64,000 bases of DNA, taken from NCBI RefSeq assembly GCF_029983095.1, contig NZ_CP120467.1, positions 800,501-864,500 of the forward strand, given 5' to 3'. A program made the translations under genes and the position numbers. Position 1 is the stretch's first letter; the number at the start of each line of letters is the position of its first letter. Shown here piece after piece: positions 48,723 to 56,634 of this stretch. Source of the DNA: Enterococcus montenegrensis (lineage in GTDB: Bacteria > Bacillota > Bacilli > Lactobacillales > Enterococcaceae). The notes under the pieces are model-generated. The model was given only the letters and a program-made list of their open reading frames with translations. It was not told where the DNA came from and made no database searches.

Positions 48723-48781
48723 AAGTATCCCTGATTTAAAAAGTATCCATCTCGTAATTATCCCTTTTATTAACTATCCAT
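48723..48781. repeat. Iteron-like cluster C (four 10-mers)
   Basis: AAGTATCCCT 48723, AAGTATCCAT 48741, AATTATCCCT 48756 and AACTATCCAT 48772, spaced 18, 15 and 16 bp, same direction as cluster B. Confidence 0.7.
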
Positions 48782-48868
48782 CTCTATTTTATCATCTAAA
48801 AGTAGGAGATGGAAATTTGAACGTTGAGTGCAAATTTACTTGACTATAAAAGTAGTGTGTTCTAAAAA

Positions 48869-48895
48869 AATCCTTAACAAATTTTGTTAAGGATT
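48869..48895 (-). terminator. Terminator of the leucine-rich repeat gene
   Basis: AATCCTTAACAAA and TTTGTTAAGGATT form a stem of about 12 bp; the A7 run before it gives a T-run on the minus strand. Confidence 0.8.
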
Positions 48896-48942
48896 AATAT
48901 TTTACTGAATGAACATAGTTAAATTTAGATTAAGCATTTCGC

Positions 48943-49725
48943 TTACTGACGAATAATTTTAAAATTATTTCCGAATTGTTCGATATAAAGACCTTCTCCA
49001 TATTTAGTTGAGATTTCTATATATTGACCAATTACAAAAGTATTCTCCATGTTATGGTTTGTTGTAGTTGCATCATATCTAGACAAGGTGTTTGGTAGAT
49101 AAAATGTTTGAACTAAATTCTTATTGGTAAAAGCAGTATAGCCTAAAAAAGTTACACCTTCAGGAATGTATACCTCAGTAATTTTAGTATTAGTAAATAC
49201 AGAGTCTTTTATCTCTTTTAAAGTATTTGGTAACGTTATTTTTTCTAAATTCGTAGCATTCAGACCAAAAAGATTATCCAATACTGTAGCACCATCAGGT
49301 AAATATAATTCCTTTATTTTTGAACCGTCTAAGAAATTGCTTTTAAATATATGAGAACCATCAAATCCTTTTTCAAAATTTACTTTTGTAACTTTAGTAT
49401 CCGAGAATGTTGTGCTAGAAATGTAGGTTATTTTTTTACCATCTATTTCTTTTGGAATTGTTATCTCAGTTTCTTCGCCAGTATAATCATATATAAAGGC
49501 TTCATTACCATCAGGGAGTGTTTTAAAGTAAACAGATTCAGTAGGATTTTCTTCAGTGATATTTCCAATTAAATTATCTTGAGATTGCTCTAAACTATCA
49601 GTAAAAATTCCTGATAATGTAGGTTTCAACGTATCTTTAAATAATATATAACTAATCAATACAAAAATACCAAAAATTATTATACCAACGACTATGAATA
49701 GTCCTTGACTTGTTCCATTTGTCAT
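48943..49725 (-). CDS. Membrane-anchored BspA-type leucine-rich repeat protein
   Basis: A 260-aa protein. A short polar N-terminus (MTNGTSQG) and one membrane segment (about 9-30) are followed by a Ser/Glu/Gln linker and a series of LRR_5 (BspA/TpLRR) repeats from ~80 to ~225 with the pattern ITLPNTLKEIKDSVF and VYIPEGVTFLGYTAF. The repeat part should lie outside the cell and suggests binding to a surface or protein partner. Anchor and ribosome binding site are nearly the same as those of the 59-aa peptide at 56635. The gene is unusual for a plasmid-like module and may have a role in adhesion or conjugation contact; that is inference. Confidence 0.8.
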   Translation of the reverse strand: MTNGTSQGLFIVVGIIIFGIFVLISYILFKDTLKPTLSGIFTDSLEQSQDNLIGNITEENPTESVYFKTLPDGNEAFIYDYTGEETEITIPKEIDGKKITYISSTTFSDTKVTKVNFEKGFDGSHIFKSNFLDGSKIKELYLPDGATVLDNLFGLNATNLEKITLPNTLKEIKDSVFTNTKITEVYIPEGVTFLGYTAFTNKNLVQTFYLPNTLSRYDATTTNHNMENTFVIGQYIEISTKYGEGLYIEQFGNNFKIIRQ

Positions 49726-50068
49726 GAAAAATGACCTCCTTTTTTGTTTTTTAATACATATGTTATTATAGCATATAATGGAGTTGATATAAATTTTTTA
49801 ATACACTATAAATGTTGATATATAGGTTCATATAGACTATTCTTATTAAGAAAATTGGGAAATAATAGAAAAGTAAAGTGATGATTTATTTACTAGACAA
49901 TTGTTATTTTTTATGTGATAATAAAACTACCTTGACGAGAACCATTTGAATAGCCTCTATGGTTTTAAATGATTTTTTCATTTACCCTGTCTATTTCCCA
50001 GTAGTCAGGGTATTTTTGTATTTAAAAAGAAATTATTAAACTAAGGAAAAGAAAGGAGGAGACCTCGC
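49726..50068. other. Divergent intergenic region before the resolvase
   Basis: 343 bp between the minus-strand repeat protein gene and the resolvase. It contains an ACCAT/ATGGT hairpin near 49940-49962, a terminator at 49983, an AT-rich stretch that should hold both promoters, and a GAAAGGAGGAG ribosome binding site before the resolvase. Confidence 0.5.
49983..50017 (+). terminator. Terminator/attenuator upstream of the resolvase
   Basis: TACCCTG (49983-49989) pairs with CAGGGTA (50006-50012), extended by CTA/TAG, then T5. It is 50 nt before the resolvase start. Confidence 0.75.
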
Positions 50069-50638
50069 ATGAGAAATAAAACGATTGGCTATATTCGCAC
50101 TAGCAAAAATACGCAGGACTTAGGACTAGAAGTGCAGAGAAAGGCATTGGAAAAGTTTGAACCTGATGAATTATTTTCTGAGCAGATTAGTGGAAGAAAG
50201 GAACATCGAACAGAACTTGACAAAGCATTGAAACGTTTAGAAAAAGGAGATACCTTACTAATTTATAATTTAGCTCGGTTAAGCAGGTCATCTAGGCAAT
50301 TGGTAAATCTGATGTCTGAACTGAATGAGAAAGAGATATATCTGAAAAGTATTCAAGAATCCATTGATACCAGAACAGCGAGCGGACGACTATTCTTCAC
50401 CGTTTTAGCAGGTATAGCAGAATTTGAAGCAGAAAGTATTAGTTTACGAACAAAAGAGGCGTTAGCTAACTCGGATAAACGACTAGGGAGACCACCAATT
50501 AAGAAAAGTAAATGCAAAAAAATTATTATTTTGTATACAGAAAATCAGCTATCACTGAAAGAAATTGCAAACAAATGTGGTGTGTCTGAGAAAACTGTTT
50601 ATAACATTGCTAAAAAAGCAGGCTTGTCCAGAAAATGA
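50069..50638 (+). CDS. Serine resolvase/invertase
   Basis: A 189-aa serine recombinase of the resolvase-invertase type. The catalytic Ser is in GYIRTSKNTQD (about residue 12), the active-site Arg residues in LARLSRSSRQL, the long E-helix follows, and a C-terminal helix-turn-helix (LKEIANKCGVSEKTVYNIAKKAGL) binds DNA. Plasmids and Tn3-like elements use such enzymes to resolve multimers. It fits a plasmid origin for this module. Confidence 0.92.
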   Translation: MRNKTIGYIRTSKNTQDLGLEVQRKALEKFEPDELFSEQISGRKEHRTELDKALKRLEKGDTLLIYNLARLSRSSRQLVNLMSELNEKEIYLKSIQESIDTRTASGRLFFTVLAGIAEFEAESISLRTKEALANSDKRLGRPPIKKSKCKKIIILYTENQLSLKEIANKCGVSEKTVYNIAKKAGLSRK

Positions 50639-50702
50639 GACTTGTCATTTCAAGGGACAAACGATAGAATTTAGTAGTATAAGTTGGTAATTAACCGGCA
50701 AT

Positions 50703-50822
50703 AAATCAACGTTTTTTACCGATACCAAATTAAAAAAATAATTTACATAAAAAAGACGATTGTATCAACATTTCAGAAGTTGATTCAGTGGTCTTATTTT
50801 TGTGCAGAAAAAACGTTGATTT
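50703..50822. repeat. Inverted repeat behind the resolvase
   Basis: AAATCAACGTTTTTT (50703-50717) is perfectly complementary to AAAAAACGTTGATTT (50808-50822). A second small stem, ATCAAC/GTTGAT, lies inside (about 50763-50784). The region 50639-50857 has no gene. It could be a resolution (res) site for the adjacent resolvase or a regulatory structure for the next operon. Confidence 0.6.
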
Positions 50823-50857
50823 TTTGCATCAAGAAAGTTTAAGAAAGGATTGAAATA

Positions 50858-51070
50858 ATGGCGTTAAAGGGCGGAAGGATTTTTCAAGAAATGATAGAAG
50901 TACCTGACGAAAAAGAAAAAGGGTGTGGCTGTATTGGTTGGATAGTATTATTAGTAATTGTCATAACCATTTTGATACATGTATTGGATTTTGTTTTCCA
51001 ACATCTGTTTATTTCCTTTTTGTTTGTTGCTGGAATAGTGTTTGTGATTAATTTATTTAATAAAAGATAA
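50858..51070 (+). CDS. Small membrane protein
   Basis: A 70-aa protein with a polar N-terminus containing CGC, then two close hydrophobic segments (about 26-43 and 48-66) and a basic end (NLFNKR). No family recognised. It starts behind AAAGGAT and is followed after 17 bp by the exported-protein gene, suggesting one operon. Confidence 0.6.
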   Translation: MALKGGRIFQEMIEVPDEKEKGCGCIGWIVLLVIVITILIHVLDFVFQHLFISFLFVAGIVFVINLFNKR

Positions 51071-51087
51071 CAGAAGAGGTGAATAAA

Positions 51088-52008
51088 ATGAAAAAATGGA
51101 TGAAAATGGGAACAGCGTTAATTGGAATTGTTCTGATAAGCGGTGGAACAGAAGCTTATTTATATTCACAAATAAAAGAACCAGTGGTAGCAAAAGCAGT
51201 TAATAGTAATTCTTCGACAATTAAAGAAAAACCTATTGAAAATGAAAGTAGTTTTAACAGTAATATATCGATAGATTCAACTGAAAAAGTTGAAGAATTA
51301 AGTGCGATAGATGAATTTAAACAGTTGCAAAACGATGAAAGTCACTCTGAAGTATCATTAGAAGATAAAATAAAAATCGATGATGACAGGTTCAATACGA
51401 ATATTGTTGTAAATCAACAAGATATTTATGAAGCTTTTGAGATGGATGGATTAAATGTAGGCACTTTATTTTATAATGGGAATCCTAGTGCTTCAAACCC
51501 ATTTTTTTATATAGGTAACTCTAAAGCCGAAGTAGTCGAGGCAACAGTAATTGGTTCAAATCTACAAATTGACAGTAGTAAATATGATAAATTTGTGACT
51601 CTGCTTTTAAATCAAGGTTCTGGTGAAACAAATTATTATTTAGTAACTCAAAAAGCTGATGAAATAATAATAAGTTTACACACTGTAAAAGACTTGGTAA
51701 CAGAAGAAAATCGTGTAGAAAAAGCATTACTGGTAGTAAAACCTATCCATTCAAAGGAAGCAACGGACACAAGAGATATAAGTAAAATGTTAAGTAGTCT
51801 AGAAAATGAGGAAGCTCCATCACTTGCAGTTTTAAACAACCAAATGAGTATAAATGGAAAAAATACTTCTCATTTGGATAACGTATATGTCTCACTAACC
51901 GATAATAATGAACCTATTTATTTATACAAGCAAGTGTTTGATGGTGCTTTAGATAAATTTGAACAATATTTTTTCACTATTGCAATGTTTGACCACTTTT
52001 TCATGTAA
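51088..52008 (+). CDS. Exported or membrane-anchored protein of unknown function
   Basis: A 306-aa protein with an N-terminal signal or anchor segment (KKWMKMGTALIGIVLIS), then a Ser/Glu-rich unstructured stretch (to ~95) and a mixed alpha/beta domain. No lipobox, LPXTG or catalytic motif is visible. ATG 51088 is preferred because GAGGTG lies 6 nt upstream; a GTG 9 nt earlier lies in that site. It is in an operon-like run with the 70-aa membrane protein and the 80-aa protein. Confidence 0.65.
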   Translation: MKKWMKMGTALIGIVLISGGTEAYLYSQIKEPVVAKAVNSNSSTIKEKPIENESSFNSNISIDSTEKVEELSAIDEFKQLQNDESHSEVSLEDKIKIDDDRFNTNIVVNQQDIYEAFEMDGLNVGTLFYNGNPSASNPFFYIGNSKAEVVEATVIGSNLQIDSSKYDKFVTLLLNQGSGETNYYLVTQKADEIIISLHTVKDLVTEENRVEKALLVVKPIHSKEATDTRDISKMLSSLENEEAPSLAVLNNQMSINGKNTSHLDNVYVSLTDNNEPIYLYKQVFDGALDKFEQYFFTIAMFDHFFM

Positions 52009-52017
52009 GGAGAATAG

Positions 52018-52260
52018 ATGAATACTAATCAATTAGCCCGAAAGAAATATGTTCAAAATAAAGTGAAGAAAGTATTTGTTCAAGCGAATGTAACTATTCC
52101 TAAAGTAGTAATCAATAAAATAGCTAAGGCTCTATACACGGAATTTACAAATTTATCTATTGAAGAACAAGAGAGAGTATTATTCAGTGAAGAATTAGTA
52201 GCTTGTCTTTGGGAGAAACATGTAGTAACAAAAGAAAAAGAATTGTTAGAAGAGATGTGA
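52018..52260 (+). CDS. Small protein of unknown function
   Basis: An 80-aa, mostly helical, charged protein (MNTNQLARKKYVQNKVKKV ... LEEM), 9 bp behind the exported-protein gene and with AAGGAG upstream. No family recognised; it could be a small DNA-binding or stability factor, but nothing shows this. Confidence 0.55.
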   Translation: MNTNQLARKKYVQNKVKKVFVQANVTIPKVVINKIAKALYTEFTNLSIEEQERVLFSEELVACLWEKHVVTKEKELLEEM

Positions 52261-52319
52261 GTAAAGTCATGTCTCTTTTTTTTACAAAAATCTATCTCAA
52301 AAATATTGTCAAAAACCAC

Positions 52320-52499
52320 TTAAAAAATGACCCTTTAAAAAGCCAGTAAAATCAAGGGTTTTCTACTTGTTGACAGAAATACAAGATTATTGTAATATCA
52401 ACGATTTTTCAATGGATTTTTGAAAAAACACCTCTCAAACGACACGAAAAAATTTTTGTGGGTAATTCTACGCTTAAATGAATCTGAGAGGTGTTTTTT
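52320..52499 (+). repeat. Long inverted repeat, copy 1, with 15-bp-stem hairpin
   Basis: 52423-52437 (AAAAAACACCTCTCA) pairs perfectly with 52485-52499, enclosing a 47-nt loop. The loop contains the block TTTGTGGGTAATTCTACGC. Upstream part AAAAAGCCAGTAAAATCAA at 52337. The whole ~180 bp is repeated in reverse at 55838-56016. Confidence 0.8.
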
Positions 52500-52529
52500 T
52501 AATATGTAGATATATATATAATTAGAATA

Positions 52530-52549
52530 AACCTTGATATATCAAGGTT
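52530..52549. promoter_or_regulatory. Perfect 20-bp palindrome
   Basis: AACCTTGATATATCAAGGTT is perfectly self-complementary and lies ~185 bp before the replication operon, the position of an operator for a dimeric regulator. The HTH-like 89-aa protein next to it is a candidate ligand. Confidence 0.6.
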
Positions 52550-52734
52550 ATTAAGTTCTTTTTATCTATTTAAAAAAGTCGTAGAAAAAGGGAAGTTATA
52601 AAAGATGATTTTTGATAAAAAGCCACTAATTATTTTTTAGTGTCTGATTGTGACAGAATTACTTTACTTCAGATTGAAATGATGATATAGTCCGGCAACA
52701 ATGATTAATAAAATAATTAATGGAGGATAAATAT

Positions 52735-53004
52735 ATGAATGTAAAAAAATTAACAGAAGAGGAATTGATTGAGAAACAAGAAAAGGTAAAAGCTTTGCTA
52801 CATATCTTAGATAAAATTTACGGAGTTAAAATGACTGTGTTTTCTAAGGCAATCGGTATTCATAACCAAAACTTGCATAATTTTAGAAAAGGAAAACGTG
52901 GATTGACAGAAGAAAAAACGGTGCTTTTAGAGAAAGTAATTGTTAGAAAATACGGAAGATTACTAATGTTGGAGGACAGTGACTATGAAAGTTTATCTAA
53001 GTAA
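52735..53004 (+). CDS. Small HTH-like protein of the replication operon
   Basis: An 89-aa protein. The stretch VKMTVFSKAIGIHNQNLHNFRKGKRGLTEEK looks like a Cro/XRE-type helix-turn-helix. ATG 52735 is chosen because GGAGG lies 8 nt upstream. Its 3' end overlaps the primase start by 20 bp. A role in copy control or autoregulation through the nearby palindrome is likely but inferred. Confidence 0.65.
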   Translation: MNVKKLTEEELIEKQEKVKALLHILDKIYGVKMTVFSKAIGIHNQNLHNFRKGKRGLTEEKTVLLEKVIVRKYGRLLMLEDSDYESLSK

Positions 53005-54841
53005 TATTCCGAATAAAGAAAAACCCAATCAGTATATGGTGAAAAAGATTTCTAATACGATTATGAATAATCTAAGAGAAATAACAATACAAGAATTTGC
53101 AGAAGAATTAGCAGTAAATGGAAAAACAGTGGTTTTAGCTGAATTATCAGAAAATAAGTTATCAAAAATGACGAAGATTGTCGGACAAGAACTAGTGATG
53201 TTGGATTTTGATAATAAGGATGAAAATAATTTCTATACTATCGAAGATTTAGAACAAGACACATTTATGCAAGAAAATGCTTGTTTTATTTATCGAACAT
53301 TTAGCGATATATATTCTGAAATTGATAAATTTAGAGTGGTCTTTCATTTAGACAAATTGGTGACTGAGAACCAAGTGATAGAACAGATTTATCAATCTTT
53401 ATTTAAAAAGTATCCACAAGCAGATAGTAGCGTTGGTCAAACCAATAGATTATTTTTTGGAAGCAATAGTGGCTATGAAGTGATTGATTGGGATAATCGG
53501 TTAGATACTATAAAATTAGCAGAGGTAAGAAATACAGATATTTCTAAAGAGGTCAAAGCTATAAGTGGTGAAATGATTGATGATTCTATACCTAATTATG
53601 AATTATTAAAATTAGGTAGATTGGATATTGTTAAAAATAAACTAGGAGATAATTATAAACAAGAATTTCCTGATGATTATAATGCAATGAACTATTTTAA
53701 ATCATTAGACATGAGAGAGTTTCTTGAATTATCTGAAGAAAATCCATTTTTTGATATTTTCCATAAAGAAGATAATCCTAGTGCAAGTGTGTTTTATGCT
53801 GAAGAACATGGCATTTATCTATATAAATGTTTTTCTGCCAGCAATAAGTATTGTGGGAATATTATCTCTTTACTGGAGCGTTATTTAAAAATATCTTCAA
53901 TCGAAGTAGTTAATTTATTAGTAGAACTTACTGGCTCGACTGTAACAAATACTTCACAACTAGGTCAAAGTAAATTTAATGCTCAAAAATTTAAGCGAGA
54001 ACTACAATCAGGAGAATTAAAACAAACGTATCCTGAACTCTATCAATATTTTAGTAAATATCAAGTTGAGATTCCTATTGTTTTAGACTTTATGTATGAT
54101 TATGTTTATATGGATGATAATGGTGAACTAAGATATTTAAATTATTACAGCATTAAAAATCTGGCAAAGCAATTAGCTAGAGTAACGAACCAAAAGAAAG
54201 TAAGCTTAGATAGGACAAGAAAAATTCTTTATCATATGATTGTTACTGAGATTGTTAAAAAGAAACCAGAAGCAGAAATTCCTAAGGATATATTTAATGG
54301 TTTGATACTGGAACAAAAGAAAGATTGCACTAAGCTAAGAACGAGTAACATCTACGAACCAACAAACTTGACGGATGAAAACACAGCAGTTAGTGAAGGA
54401 ATCGCTAAGGTTTTAAGAGAAAATAAAGTAACAGTCGGTAGTTTAAGTTATGAATTGGTATATAGACTTTTTGGAGAAGAAAAGGCTTATCAGGATTTTC
54501 CACAATCTTATAAACCACTTGTTGAACAGAAAAAAATAAAGATGAGTAAAGCAGACAGTAATTTAAGCCAAGCAAGTGAGAAATTGGAAAAAGCTTCAGT
54601 TAGAATTATCATGAACGAGATAGAAGAAAAAGGATATGTATACGAAAAGGATGTTATTTCTAAGTTAGCTAAAGCAAGAAGATTAAAGGTTCGTGACACT
54701 GCAGAAAGATTTAAGAAACTAAGAGCGGATATATACAATAAATATGGTTTAAATACGTGTAGACTAACTAAAGAATTGTATAATCAGTTAGGGATTAAGG
54801 AGAAGTATTCATCTAAGAATGTTATATATAAAGTGAATTAG
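52985..54841 (+). CDS. Primase-like replication protein with degenerate CHC2 region
   Basis: A 618-aa protein. Residues ~65-165 resemble an archaeo-eukaryotic-type primase/polymerase (PrimPol): LVMLDFDNK with acidic pair Asp74/Asp76, FRVVFHLDK at about 116-124, and SSVGQTNRLFFGS at about 148-160. Residues ~255-305 (FDIFHKEDNPSASVF ... YKCFSASNKYCGNIISLLER) have the shape of a DnaG CHC2 zinc finger with most metal ligands missing. The C-terminal ~200 residues are basic and helical. It probably primes replication of the element. No helicase domain is visible. ATG 52985 follows GGAGG; the GTG at 52979 is too close to that site. Confidence 0.7.
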   Translation: MKVYLSNIPNKEKPNQYMVKKISNTIMNNLREITIQEFAEELAVNGKTVVLAELSENKLSKMTKIVGQELVMLDFDNKDENNFYTIEDLEQDTFMQENACFIYRTFSDIYSEIDKFRVVFHLDKLVTENQVIEQIYQSLFKKYPQADSSVGQTNRLFFGSNSGYEVIDWDNRLDTIKLAEVRNTDISKEVKAISGEMIDDSIPNYELLKLGRLDIVKNKLGDNYKQEFPDDYNAMNYFKSLDMREFLELSEENPFFDIFHKEDNPSASVFYAEEHGIYLYKCFSASNKYCGNIISLLERYLKISSIEVVNLLVELTGSTVTNTSQLGQSKFNAQKFKRELQSGELKQTYPELYQYFSKYQVEIPIVLDFMYDYVYMDDNGELRYLNYYSIKNLAKQLARVTNQKKVSLDRTRKILYHMIVTEIVKKKPEAEIPKDIFNGLILEQKKDCTKLRTSNIYEPTNLTDENTAVSEGIAKVLRENKVTVGSLSYELVYRLFGEEKAYQDFPQSYKPLVEQKKIKMSKADSNLSQASEKLEKASVRIIMNEIEEKGYVYEKDVISKLAKARRLKVRDTAERFKKLRADIYNKYGLNTCRLTKELYNQLGIKEKYSSKNVIYKVN

Positions 54842-54847
54842 CATATT

Positions 54848-54876
54848 AGACAGGTAGTGTTTCTATCTGTCTTTTT
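54848..54876 (+). terminator. Terminator of the replication operon
   Basis: AGACAGGTAG (54848-54857) pairs with CTATCTGTCT (54863-54872) with one G-U, then T4. Confidence 0.85.
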
Positions 54877-54952
54877 CTATTAGAAATCATTGATAATAAA
54901 GGGTTATTTCTATATATTAAGAATATTATCTCTTTTATATCAATTCAAAATT

Positions 54953-55126
54953 GCGTATTGAACAAGAAAAATACGTATAGTTTTCCCTAGAAAATACTGG
55001 CATAATTGATAGAAATCATTATACACATCTATATAGGATATTCCCTCTAGATGTGTATAATGAGGAGGCTTATAAAAGCCAATAAAATCAATAGAAAACT
55101 ACGTGTTTTTTCTAAAATCAATACGC
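54953..55126. repeat. 174-bp nested palindrome (origin candidate)
   Basis: Two coaxial inverted repeats share the centre 55039.5. The inner pair is a perfect 14-mer, CATTATACACATCT (55017-55030) with AGATGTGTATAATG (55049-55062). The outer pair is about 33 nt with mismatches (54953-54985 with 55094-55126, GCGTATTGA ... TCAATACGC). The right arm also holds AAAAGCCAATAAAATCAATAG (55074-55094), related to the long inverted repeats. Confidence 0.75.
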
Positions 55127-55158
55127 ACTTTTTATATTCCCTCTAGATGTGTATAATG
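55038..55158 (+). repeat. 25-bp direct repeat pair
   Basis: ATATTCCCTCTAGATGTG followed by TATAATG occurs at 55038-55062 and 55134-55158, a 96-bp offset. The first copy overlaps the inner arm of the palindrome. Confidence 0.8.
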
Positions 55159-55837
55159 GGAAGGTCAAAAAAAGTCAATAGATTCTAGGGTAATTTAACT
55201 GTTTTCACACATATCTTTACGCAAAAACTTATTTACACTTGATAATTGTGTGATAAAAATAGCTATAAAACGTTGATATATCAGTGTTTATATTTTATGG
55301 TGACAGCAAGATGTCATCTTGCTTACTTAATCGATGTGCTTAGGTTCAGTAAAATAGCTAAAATTTACTCTTTACCAGTGATTATGTATTTTTATATATA
55401 ACGAAATTCTATATTTATCTCTTTTTGATTTAACTAAATGAAAGTACTTAGATAATCTATAAGAGCCTCTATCTAACAACAATATACATAATATTATATA
55501 AAATGAATTAATGAAGTTTTTAGATAATAAAATAACTCTAAATGTGTTTTAAACAGCATATATTATCTTTAGAGAGTGTTAGAAATTATTTTCGATAAAT
55601 TATACATAAAAATTTAAAACGTCTTAGAACGTAAAATAAGCAGCATAGAATCAATTGTAGAAATCCATAAAATATTTTTGAACTTTTAAATAGTAAAATG
55701 ACTTTGTGGATATTAATTTAAATCATAATCTGATGGAAAGATAAAAATTTTACTTGTACCAGTTTTATGATTTGAAAAACTATATGTAAATATTGATATA
55801 CAAACGTTTAAGTATAGTTTATGAAAATCTTCGATAC
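55159..55837. other. AT-rich non-coding stretch
   Basis: About 680 bp, very AT-rich, with no ORF of note, no clear terminator and only scattered motifs such as AACGTTGATATATCA (about 55268). It may be part of the origin or decayed sequence. Confidence 0.45.
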
Positions 55838-56016
55838 AAAAAACACCTTTCAGATAACTTTAAGCGTAGAATTACCCACAAATTTTTCTTCGTGTCGTCT
55901 GAGAGGTATTTTTTGAAAAATAGTCCTTTAAAAGCTTGATTTAACAATAATCTATTGATTTTGTCAACAAGCAGAAAACTATTGATTTTACTGGCTTTTT
56001 TGAAGGTCGATTTTTA
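55838..56016 (-). repeat. Long inverted repeat, copy 2
   Basis: The reverse complement matches 52320-52499: hairpin arms at 55838-55852 and 55900-55914, the shared block TTTGTGGGTAATTCTACGC in the loop, and AAAAAAGCCAGTAAAATCAA at about 55982-56001. It differs by scattered changes, including a G-U-compatible one in the stem. Confidence 0.8.
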
Positions 56017-56085
56017 AATGGATTTTATCACAAAATTTGAGATAAAAAAATCATAATTATGAATAGCCAATTTAGATTAATTTCT

Positions 56086-56366
56086 TTAATTCGGTTGCAA
56101 CAATTTCAGTGCTGATAAAATATTCTGGTGTTTGCTTTGATAAGGAGTATTTGCCAATACTTTCAAAGTAGTCGGTTGCAGATTTGTTTGAAAATCAATA
56201 GCTTCAGTAAAGAATTGAAAATGTTGAATCATGTTATTGTTGATACTGAGAATTGAACGATTATAAGTTTGAAGAAATTTCCAATCTACCAGCTTTTAGA
56301 AAATACTTTTAATTTCAAGAGGTTTGAAAATAGAGGCAATGCTTTTTTTGGTGGTATGATATTCAT
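56086..56366 (-). pseudogene. Decayed protein-coding remnant
   Basis: Reading the minus strand from ATG 56366 gives MNIIPPKKALPLFSNLLKLK before an in-frame stop. A one-base shift near 56290-56300 continues KLVDWKFLQTYNRSILSINN and runs to a stop at 56086, about 92 residues in all. The composition looks like genuine protein, but no family is recognised. Confidence 0.45.
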
Positions 56367-56634
56367 AATGTCCTCTAAGTGATTTTCTTTTTTATATCAG
56401 ATGAACTTCTGTTAGGAATTGATTAATATACGTTTGTTGAAAGCAATAAAATACCCTTTACTTTTTTATTAAATATAACAATTAATTGGATTTATATAAA
56501 TAAGTAAAGTTAGATGTGAAGTGTTGATACGACAGTTAAAATTGCAATTTAAAAATGACGATGATACTATATAAATATAACATGAATATTCATTATTCTT
56601 GTATAAAATTTTATATTAAAGGAGGTCATTTTTC

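Larger units (their letters stand above)
52261..52734. other. Leader region of the replication operon
   Basis: 474 bp without a gene. It holds inverted-repeat copy 1 (52320-52499), the 20-bp palindrome at 52530, an AT-rich stretch likely to contain the promoter, and GGAGG just before the 89-aa gene. Confidence 0.5.

Noticed and set aside
46709..48781. CRISPR array
   Set aside because: Repeats are only 10 bp, irregularly spaced and partly inverted, with no cas genes.
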